A stretch of 64,000 nucleotides of DNA from Saccharum officinarum (taxonomy: Eukaryota; Streptophyta; Magnoliopsida; Poales; Poaceae). The position numbers were made by a program, and so were the translations under genes. Under the pieces are notes generated by a model that was not told the DNA's origin, searched no databases, and saw only the letters and a list, made by a program, of their open reading frames with translations. Where the stretch lies: positions 62,467,183 through 62,531,182 of the forward strand of contig CM036225.1 in assembly GCA_020631735.1 (NCBI GenBank). Direction: 5' to 3'. Positions 23,028-36,100 of this stretch are shown here, in pieces (position 1 is the stretch's first letter; each line of letters starts with the position of its first letter).

Positions 23028-26000
23028 CACCCTAGGTGTTTATCACCAATTAGGCAGTGGGTTTGAGCTCAAACATGATAGATTAAGTGGAGATGACAAT
23101 GTCAAGGTCAACCTATGGAGATGAGCCTGACCTAAAGTTGGATGTTGCACCATTGCTTTACATATAGGTCTATTTTCAAAGATATATGCTTGGATGGTGT
23201 TATTGCAATATCTTCATGTGTCTTACCTTGGTACCTATCTATGTGGATCCTTAGAAAAGTTTCATGAAGTTTGGAATCAAAAAGTCACATGAAATGATAA
23301 GTTATATCCTGGTTGGAATGGTTTTACTAAGTGTTTGAATTGCACTATTAAGTGAGTGAAATTATAGATCATCAACCAAACCTTGCAAACTTATCCAAAT
23401 GGCTCTAGATGAACTCTACAACAAAAGTCATGAAGGGTTCATGTTGAGCAAAAGACAAGAAAATGCCCCAATTGGCCTAAAACCCTATTTTAGGCTTTTA
23501 CCGAGTTGATACTTTGACCAAAGTGAAAGTTTGACTTCTGTACCAGTTATGAGGTTTGACCTTAAATAAAAGTTGTAGTTCATCTTGTGTAGAACAAACT
23601 TTGTTTAATGGTCAAGAGCTAGTTTGGCCTCTAACCTAGTCAAATAGAGATCACAATGTGGAATCAGCTGCTGTTTTCAGCACTTACAAAAAAATATTCT
23701 AAGTCCTTGTTGTGACAGCAGCAAGTTGGTTACTTTGCGACATTTTATCGTCCAAATTCATATGGTAACTCAATTAGGCTCCTTAATAAGAGTTGGAGTA
23801 CTGTTCTTGAGGAACACAATGAATCAAGTGTCATTACATTTGGAGTATATTTGGATCTCCAAAAGCAATTGCTAAAACAACATGTTTGCAACTTTGTCGC
23901 TCAAATGACATTGAGATTGGCATGTCACGTTCTCCAAAAATTGTTAAGCAACTTGGTTTGACCCCTTAACAAAAGTTGGAAACAATTCAATGGAGGACAA
24001 CATGTAAAAATTTGGAATCAATTTGACCAAGTTTGGCATTGCAAAATCCCAAAACCGAGCCCTAGTTTAACGTGTTGACACTGGTGATTTGGGGACTGAT
24101 TATCTCCTAATCGGTAGGTCTTATGACTTTGGTGCATAAATAAAAATTGTAGAGTATACTGAGGTGAACAACTTTGACAATTGGTCCATAGCCCAGTTTG
24201 GCCCATAGCCAGCCCAACCATTGCCCCCAAGTCAGACGGTTTCACGCACACCACGTGCTCGACGTTGGGCTCCAGTGAACGACGCGTGGCCAGGACGTGG
24301 AGGCCATGCGCGGGCGGAGCTCCTGCCTTGCCTCCACGCGCCCCGATCTCCTCCCTGTGCTGGTTGTAGCGCCCGTGATGGCCTCAGCATTCCCCATTCC
24401 TTCCCACTCTCACGCATCTATTCCTCGTGTGCACACGGGCACGGCGAGCACTGCCATAGGAGCCACCGAGCGAAGCTCTGAGCAGCCGCTGCCGTTCCCG
24501 GTGCGTCGAGCCACCACGGCCGCAGCTGCGTGCGCCAACGTCTTCGTCAACCCCTCTTCCCTCTAGTGCGCGCGCCTCGGAAGCCTTGCTCGCAGCCGGA
24601 GTGTCGCTGCCTGAGCCGGACCGCCATGGCCACCATGGCCGAGCTCCAGCCGCCACTGCGCTCTGCTGTTCCGCGCCTCCTCAATCTCCACGAGCACCGC
24701 CAACAGCTCCGCCCTGCGACGCCAAACTCGAAGCACTTCTTCTTGGTCTCTTCTCGCCGCCATATCGAGTGGTCACCAGAGCCGGGACCTGTCGTGATGC
24801 CGTGCACGCGGCCGGGAGGTCACAGTGCATCTCCGGCCAGGATTCGGCCATCCTCAGGTGCGGCGAGGCGCGCTGGTGCTCATGTCGCCCTCATCCGCCG
24901 CCGTCGGCGACCCCCTCGCCGGAGCCGCGTGGAACGACCGCCTCCCTGCTTGGCGCCGGAGGAAGAAGACGACCGGCGCTTGTTTCCCCCCTGTGACCCT
25001 CTCTCATATGACAGGCGGGCCCGGCTCAACCAGGGGTCCCACTTGTCGGTTTAAGAAGGTGGTCGCTTGGGTGTGTTTTCGGGTGCACCTAGCATATCTA
25101 GGGTTAGGTAGTTAATTGTGTTTTTGAATTTCAGAAATTATATAAATCTTCTAAAATGCATATCTCTTGCTAGGTAATTCCAAAAATAGCAAAAGTGGAC
25201 TTTTTGGAAACCTTGGGAAAAGATCTATGCAGTGGAGTCATCATATGTTACATGTTTGTAGATATTTTCTGATGTCTTTATTTAAGCCTTAAAAATGCTC
25301 CAAAAATGCTTACCAACTTGAGCAGAGCCATATCTAGAGTTTTAGAACTCCAAAAATAGTGATTCTTATTTTGTTAATTTTGTGATGACTTGCTCTTACT
25401 AGGAAAAATATTAAACACCCTAGATGTTTACTGTTTTCTTAAGATTGTGATTTGACCTTGATAAATAAGGAAAACTACATGATATTACTTGTTATTTTAT
25501 ATCTTGAGTTGTGTTGCTCCAATTGATGTGAAATTTTTATGGTAGTCTCGTCATAATATGTATGTACTGTGGTATAAAATTCTTGGTCACTACTTATTGG
25601 ATGATCTAGTTATTGATTTAACTTGTTTAGGGCTTGATAAATAGCTTATAAATAATATATAAATGATAAAATAGAAAATGTTGTCCCATCACCTTATTAT
25701 GATGTTGCTCTAGGATTTTGGTTCATTCTATGGCCATGTATTAACAAAAAATATTGAGTTTTAGGTTTTACCTGTTCTCACATGATTTATTTCAATAGCT
25801 GATTGTCTTTTTCATAGAGGTTGATGTACTTATCTAAATGGCTTGAAATTTGTACAGTAGACTTTTGAGAGCATTGTAGACCCTTGTAATTTTGGTAGAA
25901 TTTATTGAGTATCTTTATGATGTGGTCATAATTCCACCTAATGATCTAAATAAATTAAGAAAATGTATTAAAAGAATTTATTTAGTAATTGACACTATGT

Positions 26001-28451
26001 TTTCTGATGTTCATTAGTCATGTACGAAATGTTGGTAAAGTTGGTTTTGTCCAATGGTATGTTTGCAACATAAGTTAATAATTATTTCTTGCAAATGAGG
26101 TTTCTGGATAGATCTGGAAACTTAGCAAAGTTCTTCATGATAATGTGCTTTGTTGTGAAACTTGTTTATACAAAAGTTGTAGATAATTCATGTATCTAGC
26201 TGCTGTTAAAATTTGGTATCATTTGGTCAAGTAGTTTTTGAGTTATAGATGTTTAAAGTCAGGTTCCAGATTTGGTTGCTCTCTGTTTGGAGCGGACCAG
26301 ATTCTGTAGTTTCATCTTTTAGACCTATTAAACTTGGGAATCATGCTTAGGTGATATTGAATGAATTGTATACAATTTCATAAGCTTTCCAGAATGTCTT
26401 CTTACAAGTCATTTGGATTTGTCTAACTCCAGATATGCTTGATTTACTTAACTACTGCATGTATGTCCAGAATTGTTAAAAATACATGATTGCTTGGTTA
26501 CTTTGCTTGCGTATTGCTAAGTGTGATTCATGTCTTTGGTGATTAAGCTATTACACCTGAGACTTTGTAAATCTTATGTCATGCTTGGTATTGCTTTCTT
26601 TGCTATTTTAGCATGTTTGTTTGTGTGAGGTTACTTAAGTAATGTGATGTGCTTACGTGTCTTTACTATAACCTTATACTTGCTTTGATTAACGTGTGAT
26701 GCATCATCTATTGTATTTCCTTGTATTCATGTACTTGCATCTTGCATTTCATTTAGGTACGCTAGCTAAAACGCATGAAAGATGTGGTGTTGGAGCCAAA
26801 CCCGAAGACGGTGTTTGGTGGATCTATCCCGAAGATAGAAGGACCGGACAAGTGATAGATTGGGAGATGCTCGCCAAGTGAATGCATCTGACATACTCTA
26901 ACTTGAGTCGGATCCCAGGCAAGCCCCGGAGCATTATAAGCCTCCTACCTTCAAAGCCATTGATTCTATATATGTTGTAAGTATTGTTGCATTAACTGGT
27001 AGGAGTTGGTTGAAAACATTGCTGCATTATATCATTCCTTGTCCAGATATATGAATGTTTGAATCCTACATAGACTAGGATCGAGTAGATGCTTAGCCCT
27101 GCTTTAAGCGGTAGAAGTCAGGTGATTTCCTGTCACCTGCGAGATATAGGGATATTCATATATGGCACGGTTGGCTATATTTGCTATCATGGAATGGAAC
27201 CATGTGTTAATAAAATGAAATGAGACTGGGCGGGATGACGATAGTGAAGCAACAAGGCATGGAGGTGTTGGGTGTGAATCTATCCCCGTCTGAGTCGTTT
27301 AAGGACCGATTCGCTGTACGTCCTTGAGTCATGTTGAACGCAGTCTAACACTTAGTTGGCCGGATAAGTCGTTCCGACCGCGAAGCCGAGTAATGTGATT
27401 CAGGCCGAGAATCGAATGGTAGGTTGCTTCTTGGAGGAGAGAAAGGATGTGCTTGGGGACATTGGCATGAGCCCAAGGGGGGTTAGAGTCCCTATCACCT
27501 GGCAGAGTGTCACCCTTGGGGTCGCGACATCATTCGGACCCGTGATTCCTGAATCATATGAAAAGGTGGCCTGTGCGATCCTGGCAGGGGTCCGCACGGT
27601 GAGTGTTAGAAATACCCCTCCAGCTAGATAGAAATTCGATTCGAATCGCCGTCGCTCCCGGTTAGTGAGCACTTGACTTGAGCAGCGGCAACGTAGATTC
27701 AATTAAATTGAACTGATGGTTAATTGGATCACGATGGAAAGGTTGCCTCAATTTATACCTGCTATGGTTAATATTGTTTGCTCCTAATAAAGTGAGTGCT
27801 CTAGTACAGGTTCTAATATAGATGATAGGTTAATGATAATTAACTTGATGCTTAAGCATTAATGATTGATCATCTATATTAAGCTTTTATACAAAATGTT
27901 GTCAAGCTAGCCCCACTTTATATCAGCCTTGCATGATCCTTGGTGTCACCTTATTTCTGGTTTCTGACGGGTAAGTCTAGCTGAGTACTTTGTCGTACTC
28001 AGGGTTTTATCCCCACTTGTTGCAGGTTATGATGTATCATGGCGACTGCAAGAGTTGGTTGGCTCCTGCCGTAGAGGCGGAGTGTGATCATGGGCATGAT
28101 CCTGGTTAATTACCTTATCTCTAATGCTTTTGTTGGAAGTCGATCGTGGTACTGGCATGCATTTGAAATAAGAATAATGTTAGTTTCAAATTACTTTGCT
28201 TCTGCTACTTTTCAATGTAAGTTCTAATAACTATGTTGAACTCCGATGTATATTGAATTACTTGTGAAACGGATGTAACATGTGACTTGTTATGTTGAAT
28301 CATTACGATCTTGGCTTGTATGTTGGTTGGTTTGAAATCCCTCGTGATTTCATTGGACTACCGGAGTTATATGGGCTCAAGTGTGAGAATTTGATCACTT
28401 CGGTGATTGTTTTTATACTTGTGCTCTTATAATTTGGATGGTTCTGTTACA
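23023..28451 (+). repeat. 5' LTR of the LARD element (5429 bp)
   Basis: Starts TGTAACACCC and ends GTTCTGTTACA. It includes a GC-rich block (about 24220-25060) and otherwise AT-rich sequence. Frames inside the GC block (for example 24530-25054) are not conserved intact in the other LTR and are not called as genes. Confidence 0.9.
26696..26881 (+). CDS. Short LTR-borne ORF (61 aa), function unknown
   Basis: The frame includes GVWWIYPEDRRTGQVIDWEM near its end. The 3' LTR keeps the same frame with a handful of substitutions and no stop (36778-36963). The WWIYPEDRR.G..IDWE block resembles coding sequence more than its surroundings. Preservation could simply reflect the youth of the insertion. 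No family recognised. Confidence 0.3.
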   Translation: MMHHLLYFLVFMYLHLAFHLGTLAKTHERCGVGAKPEDGVWWIYPEDRRTGQVIDWEMLAK

Positions 28452-28453
28452 GC

Positions 28454-28471
28454 TGGTATCGGAGCAAGATT
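28454..28471 (+). other. Primer-binding site of the LARD element
   Basis: TGGTATCGGAGCAAGATT lies 2 bp after the 5' LTR. It matches the complement of plant initiator tRNA-Met (usual TGGTATCAGAGC) with one change. It is not a tRNA gene. Confidence 0.85.
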
Positions 28472-31400
28472 CAACATTAAACATGTCGTATGTGTATTTA
28501 AAATAAGGGTTTTGTTTTATAAAATCAGTTTTATCAACTTATAGCTATATATAGGTTTGCCAAATCTAAATTCTAAATCTAAGTATGCCAGTGGTCAATT
28601 TCCTTATGCCCATATAAGGATTATTAGGTGGCTTATATAAGTACTAACGTGGGGGTTTTTCATTTATGCATCTACGCCTAGGCCAAGGTATATATGTGTG
28701 ATAACTCTCCCACACTATGCTACCCAGTGTGTCAGATTAGGGGTAGCCTTCATATATGAAATAGCCATATATGTTGCTAGTTTACTTTTATGCAACGTCG
28801 CACCTACGCTCAGGTACGTGTGAGTTGTGAGAGCATGACCGTACAACCTGCGGTCTAGGGGAGAGCTAGTTTTGGTTACTGGATTATTTACATGTTACAC
28901 ACATGTATATATGAAGGTACTTAATTGTGGGTGATTAATGATTCGGGTAGTTTTGGTGCTACATGTATATATACAGGGGTATATGTATATGGGAGTACTT
29001 AAAAATTTTACTTACTGCTTTCATTGTGTGCCATATATTGGGGAATTGTTGGGCTGAAATGAAAATTTTCTGCAGGTACGCTAACCACGAATGCGTAAGT
29101 CGAATGTAGCTGACGACTAGCTATATATCGAGAGAGTGCGTGTTATGCCACCAACATAGAACGTGATCGCCACCTTAGATTGGCAATCTTGTGAGGATGA
29201 ATAGACGAAGCATGCATCATCATGTTGTTGCTTAATACATAACTATGCTCCTCTCACCCTTGTTCTATAGTAAGTAACTTGTGAGTGATGTGGTACACTA
29301 TCTTTCTTGTGTGGAGTAAAACAAGAATGTCTTACTCCATGTTGTTTGAGAAAAGTGTGTGCTTAGTCTTGCTAAAAATAGTTGTGGTTACATGCTTGAA
29401 TCTGTAAATGTTCTCTAGTTTATCCAAGCGGTGGATATGTTGTTCATATAAGCAATTGCAAGTGCTTTAGACCTCATTTCAGTAATTGTGATTCTCATAA
29501 ATGAATTAAATTGGTGTTGGTCTAAGGTAATAATGTTTAGAGCTGCTAGAATAATATATTTGTGTGCTCTCTTGTTAAGTAGAACAAAGGCAAGCTTTGT
29601 TTTGCTTATTAAACATTGGCTGCTAGAATAGTTTCTGTTGTAGTGATTCTTTCGTGCTCATAATGGTGTTTTCTGTAGTTATGAAGAATACCAAAGATGT
29701 AGCTAACTTACTTATCTAGCTTGTCCAAAAATTCGTGACCCTAGGTCTTATGTTTTGGGAGTTATAGATTTTAGAAGTTTGTTGTCAGAATCTGCTCATG
29801 TTCAGAACAAATCTGAATGTTTGCTTTATTTGACCTATGTGCGTATGGAATCATATCTTGGAGATAATAGAAGAAGTGTAGTACTTTTTCTAATCTTTCC
29901 AAAGTGTCCTATATCACAAATTTTGGTGGTCTAAATCTCTACTTATGAGCTTGTAAAGTGGAATGACAGAATCTGTCCAAATCTGGGCAGAGATGTCTTC
30001 CTTGTCTTGTTTGGCCTTGTTAGCTGTAGAATCATCTTAATATGATAATAATAAAGTTATAAAGAACTTAATAAGCTTTACATAAAGTTAAGGTTCAGCC
30101 TTGTTGTGTCCCTAGAACTCCAGTTATGCATTTTTGAAGTTCTTGTCAGTTTTCTGTCCATGTTGGTATAGATCTGAAACATCAGCATGCTTGACCATGC
30201 TAACCTGTGATTTAGCTGTTGGTATGAATAACTAAAGAGTAGTAATTTTCTTAAGCTATCTAGAAAGTCTAGGATCACCTTTATAGAAGGTCTACAACCT
30301 CAGTTATGGTTGAAACAAGTAGTTACTATGCTGCTGTCTAGATTCTGTGCACATGCTAAGTTGGCTTCCTTAGCTAGCGTTGTTTTAAGCTAAACTGGTA
30401 GTTAGTTCATGCTTGAGATAAATTCTTGTTTTGGGTGAGCCTTGTGCCTTGTATTGGTTGCTTAAACCATTCGTTTGAATTTTCTCAAATGACTGCTGGA
30501 TTGTGATGTTGTATGTATGCTTGTTATCTAGGTAGGCCATAGTTGTCACCTCGTTTGTCCTTGGTAAGTATACGAGGGTCGCATAGCTTTATCCTAGAAC
30601 AACATTCACGTTACGTAATTGTATGGTTGTTGTCTTCAATTAGGTTTCTCTCTTAGGAGCCTGAGCCTGTAGACATGGTTGCTTGCCTTGAGTGCTTGTA
30701 TCCATGCCTTTGCTTGACCGAAAGCCCAAAGTTGAGTTCTCCTATATGTTTGTATAAGTCATGGATGTTTTCCAACCCTTTTTGTGAAGACCCTTGTCGA
30801 CTGACCAACCAAGTTAACTTTCATCAACGCTAGGCGTGAGTGGAATCAAGTAAAAATCTCGTGCTTAGTCACATTCGGTAATAGAGCTATGTTCTCTTGT
30901 GCTATGTTTTGATCTTCGAATCACCTCCTGGTTAATTCCAAACCTGGTGACTACCTTTGCTTGCTATCCCTCCCTTGTATAATGCTTGTTTTTACCACCC
31001 AAATTGTTTCGCTTGAAATTTCACCTTGGTGGTGTGATCGTTAATGGTGTTATGAGTAGCAACTAACGGTGCTGCGACGAAACCGAGAGCCTCCTGTGGG
31101 CGGCCGACACAAGGTTGTGCTGCTCGGCACGCGCTGGTATCGTGGTTTCTAGTCATGATCCATTGCGGAACAACATCAACGTGTTATTCTCATGTGAACT
31201 CTTCCATGGTTATCTCCCCATATCTTATCATAAGATCCATATCTTAGACCAAAAGTAGTGGAGTTTTCTTCTGAAGTTGCTAAGAAGATAACCTTTGAAG
31301 AACCAGTCACCGACATAAACCTTAACAGACTGCAATAGGTGATAGACCAGTGGCTCTACTTAGTTGTCCCAGTATTGACGAACGTCATCTAGTGAGCAAA

Positions 31401-33096
31401 GTATCTCATCTCTGTTGGATAAACAGGACACACCACACTTACTGTTGGACAAGCTATACGTTGGATAAGACTCGATCGTCACATTATGCAAGTTTTAACC
31501 TTTGTATGCATAATGGCCATACAATCAAAATCAACCATCTCTGGTGTGATTCCTTATCTGTAGACTTCAATGTCCGTCAACTATCCACATCAGCCACTGT
31601 TGTTGTGGTCGAAAGTGAAGATTTGGAACTTTTAGTGTTGAGAGACAACTGATTAGTTACCAATAGGGAGGTTAATCTCCAGCTAGGTAATGACTCTTCG
31701 GTAGCTACGAAGGCTATGTCTTACAGAGCAATAACCAACAAGAAGTTAATCAACTAGCCAACAACTTGAGAGATATTCTATCTTCTAGCGCCATTGTTAT
31801 CAAGTCAATTCCGTCTTGGACAATCACACAAATAGTGCAAGGTGTTCAATCAGCTGCGGTGAAGAATTAGAGAAATGCATGCCCTAGTTTTGATCAACAT
31901 CCTTATGCCCTTACGTGCCACAAATGGTTTGTTCATCACTCTATTAGACGATCTCTTAAGTGGTCTTAAGGATCCTGTTGGACACCCTTTCGCTTTGCTT
32001 TTATGTTCTCTCGTCAACAAGTATTGGGACAATCAAGGGTTCTCCGAGTATATTTGCAATTTGAAAGCAATTTGAGAAGTGTAAAATAACAGATTTCCTA
32101 TCTTAGAGCTGCTGTTTGATCCCAAAGAGGAAGCCTAAGGTGAAAGTTGGCCTCACGAAGTTGTTATGCTGCAAGTCAACTCAACTTCCACTACAACTAA
32201 GTCACCAAAGAAAATTTTACTCAATCGCTTAGTGGTAGACTACTTCCTTCGGTTTAGTGAATGTTTACAACTTTTGTTGTCCTTAAGGCCTCGCTACATC
32301 TTTCTTTGGGAATTATTTTCCAATGGTGACATACTTTGGTACCTTGTAAAGGTTTTTATCCAAGAGGTTGCATCTGATTCAACCTAGATAACTGTTTTCT
32401 TTGGATAAAAGGATCTTTTAGATAGCTGTTGGCAGAAATAGAAAGTCGACAGAGTCAGCTATCACATTCACTGAATCCTCAACAAACTCAGATAATACAG
32501 TGTTGTCATCAGATAAAGAGAACTGTACGCATGGAATAGTAAGTAGCTTTCCATTAGTTGATATCTAAATGATTGAACATTTACGACCAACATAGACCTA
32601 TCTATTGATTAGTCAGTATCCTATAGCCTCAGAGTATATTTGTCGCCTATGATCTCACCCTTTTGGAAGGTTATGCTCAAGCCATTTTTGGTAGAGAACT
32701 ACTTTTCAAACTTTGTGAACATAGAATCACTTCAATGAGTATCTTTTTGAAGATTTTGGTCTAGTGTAAAGTTCATACGGACTATGCTGTGCTCACTTAA
32801 GAATCAGATACTTGTGAGTGGTCAGCTCACGGACCGAATGATCTCCGTACACTGAGAATGCAGTACGTGCTATCTTGGATTCCTCCCAAAGTAACAATGC
32901 TTCAAGGAAGTCAATGAAGGAAATTCTTCAGATAAATTTTTCCATAAAGAGTAAGTATCAGAAAGTGCCTTTGACCAAATTGTTCACCAATGTTGAAGCT
33001 TTGTAGTTGAAGGCTATAGCACATGTTGGGAACTAGACAACGTGACTCTCTTCCTTAAAAGGTCTTCCATTCCGAATCTCGGGACGTGATTCTTTT
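28472..33096 (+). other. LARD interior without coding capacity
   Basis: The longest frames are about 100 codons (31350-31652) and have no gag, protease, integrase or reverse-transcriptase motif. The sequence is AT-rich and unique within the window. Packaging or dimerisation signals may lie here but cannot be recognised by eye. Confidence 0.6.
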
Positions 33097-33109
33097 AAGG
33101 GGGGAGGGC
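33097..33109 (+). other. Polypurine tract of the LARD element
   Basis: AAGGGGGGAGGGC directly precedes the 3' LTR, as expected for the plus-strand primer. Confidence 0.8.
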
Positions 33110-36100
33110 TATAACACCCTAGGTGTTTATCACCAATTAGGCAGTGGGTTTGAGCTCAAACATGATAGATTAAGTGGAGATGACAATGTCAAGGTCAACC
33201 TATGGAGATGAGCCTGACCTAAAGTTGGATGTTGCACCATTGCTTTACATATAGGTCCATTTTCAAAGATATATGCTTGGATGGTGTTATTGCAATATCT
33301 TCATGTTTCTTAACTTGGTACCTATCTATGTGGATCCCTAGAAAAGTTTCATGAAGTTTGGAATCAAAAAGTCACATGAAATGATAAGTTATATCCTGGT
33401 TGGAATGGTTTTACTAAGTGTTTGAATTGCACTATTAAGTGAGTGGAATTATAGATCATCAACCAAACCTTGCAAACTTATCCAAATGGCTCTAGATGAA
33501 CTCTACAACAAAAGTCATGAAGGGTTCATGTTGAGCAAAAGACAAGAAAATGCCCCAATTGGCCTAAAACCCTATTTTAGGCTTTTACCGAGTTGATACT
33601 TTGACCAAAGTGAAAGTTTGACTTCTGTACCAGTTATGAGGTTTGACCTTAAACAAAAGTTGTAGTTCATCTTGTTTAGAACAAACTTTGTTTAATGGTC
33701 AAGAGCTAGTTTGGCCTCTAACCTAGTCAAATAGAGATCACAATGTGGAATCAGCTGCTGTTTTCAGCACTTAGAAAAATATTCTAAGTCCTTGTTGTGA
33801 CAGCAGCAAGTTGGTTACTTTGCGACATTTTATCGTCCAAATTCATATGGTAACTCAATTAGGCTCCTTAATAAGAGTTGGAGTACTGCTCTTGAGGAAC
33901 ACAATGAATCAAGTGTCATTACATTTGGAGTATATTTGGATCTCCAAAAGCAATTGCTAAAACAGCATGTTTGCAACTTTGTCGCTCAAATGACATTGAG
34001 ATTGGCATGTCACGTTCTCCAAAAATTGTTAAGCAACTTGGTTTGACCCCTTAACAAAAGTTGGAAACAATTTAATGGAGGACAACATGTAAAAATTTGG
34101 AATCAATTTGACCAAGTTTGGCATTGCAAAATCCCAAAACCGAGCCCTAGTTTACCGTGTTGACACTGGTGCTTTGGGGACTGATTATCTCCTAATCAGT
34201 AGGTCTTATGACTTTGGTGCTTAAATAAAAATTGTAGAGTATACTGAGGTGAACAACTTTGACAATTGGTCTATAGCCCAGTTTGGCCCATAGCTAGCCC
34301 AACCATTGCCCCCAAGTCAGATGGTTTCACGCACACCACGTGCTCGACGTCGGGCTCCAGTGAACGACGCGTGGCCAGGACATGGAGGCCATGCACGGGC
34401 GGAGCTCCTGCCTTGCCTCCACGCACCCCGATCTCCTCCCTGTTCTGGTTGTAGCGCCCGTGATGGCCTCAGCGTTCCCCATTCCTTCCCACTCTCATGC
34501 ATCCATTCCTCGTGTGCACACGGGCACGGCGAGCACCGCCATAGGAGCCACCGAGCAAAGCTCCGAGCAGCCGCTGCCGTTCCCAGCGCGTCGAGCCACC
34601 ACGGCCGCAGCTGCGTGCGCCAACGTCTTCGCCAACCCCTCCTCCCTCTAGTGCGCGCGCCTCGGAAGCCTTGCTCGCAGCCGGAGTGCCGCTGCCTGAG
34701 CCGAACCGCCATGGCCGCCATGGCCGAGCTCTAGTCGCCACTGCGCTCTGCTGTTCTGCGCCTCCTCAATCTCCACGAGCACCGCCAATAGCTCCGCCCT
34801 GCGACGCCGAACTCGAAGCACTTCTTCTTGGTCTCTCCTCGCCGCCGTATCGCGTGGTCATCGGAGCCGGGACCTGTCGTGATGCCGTGCACGCGGCCGG
34901 GAGGTCACAGTGCATCTCCGGCCAGGATTCGGCCCTCCTCAGGTGTGGCGAGGTGCGCTGGTGCTCATGTCGCCCTCATCCGTCGCTGTCGGCGACCCCC
35001 TCACCGGAGCCGCGTGGAACGACCGCCTCCCTGCTTGGCGCCGGAGGAAGAAGACGACCGGTGCTTGTTTCCCCCCTGTGACCCTCTCTCATATGACAGG
35101 CGGGCCCGGCTCAACCAGGGGTCCCACTTGTCGGTTTAAGAAGGTGGTCGCTTGGGTGTGTTTTCGGGTGCACCTAGCATATCTAGGGTTAGGTAGTTAA
35201 TTGCGTTTTTGAATTTCAGAAATTATATAAATATTCTAAAATGCATATCTCTTGCTAGGCAATTCCAAAAATAGCAAAAGTGGACTTTTTGGAAACCTTG
35301 GGAAAAGATCTATGCAGTGGAGTCATCATATGTTACATATTTGTAGATATTTTCTGATGTCTTTATTTAAGCCTTAAAAATGCTCCAAAAATGCTTACCA
35401 ACTTGAGCAGAGCCATATCTAGAGTTTTAGAACTCCAAAAATAGTGATTCTTATTTTGTTAATTTTGTGATGACTTGCTCTTACTAGGAAAAATATTAAA
35501 CACCCTAGATGTTTACTGTTTTCTTAAGATTGTGATTTGACCTTGATAAATAAGGAAAACTACATGATATTACTTGTTATTTTATATCTTGAGTTGTGTT
35601 GCTTCAATTGATGTGAAATTTTTATGGTAGTCTCGTCATGATATGTATGTACTGTGGTATAAAATTCTTAGTCACTACTTATTGGATGATCTAGTTATTG
35701 ATTTAACTTGTTTAGGGCTTGATAAATAGCTTATAAATAATATATAAATGATAAAATAGAAAATGTTGTCCCATCACCTTATTATGATGTTGCTCTAGGA
35801 TTTTGGTTCATTCTATGGTCATGTATTAACAAAAAATATTGAGTTTTAGGTTTTACCTGTTCTCACATGATTTATTTCAATAGCTGATTGTCTTTTTCAT
35901 AGAGGTTGATGTACTTATCTAAATGGCTTGAAATTTGTACAGTAGACTTTTGAGAGCATTGTAGACCCCTGTAATTTTGGTAGAATTTATTGAGTATCTT
36001 TATGATATGGTCATAATTCCACCTAATGATCTAAATAAATTAAGAAAATGTATTAAAAGAATTTTAGTAATTTAAACTATGTTTTCTGATGTTCATTAGT

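Noticed and set aside
24181..25115. Overlapping GC-rich frames in several phases within the LTR (and the copies at 34266-35200)
   Set aside because: Many frames are open at once because of high GC and few stops; the two LTR copies disagree in length and frame.
28454..28471. tRNA-Met-like sequence
   Set aside because: Only the primer-binding stretch is present, with no cloverleaf; the same applies at 43874-43887.
30078..32387. Several 60-100 codon frames in the LARD interior considered as gag/pol remnants
   Set aside because: No zinc knuckle, protease, integrase or RT motif could be recognised; too short to support.
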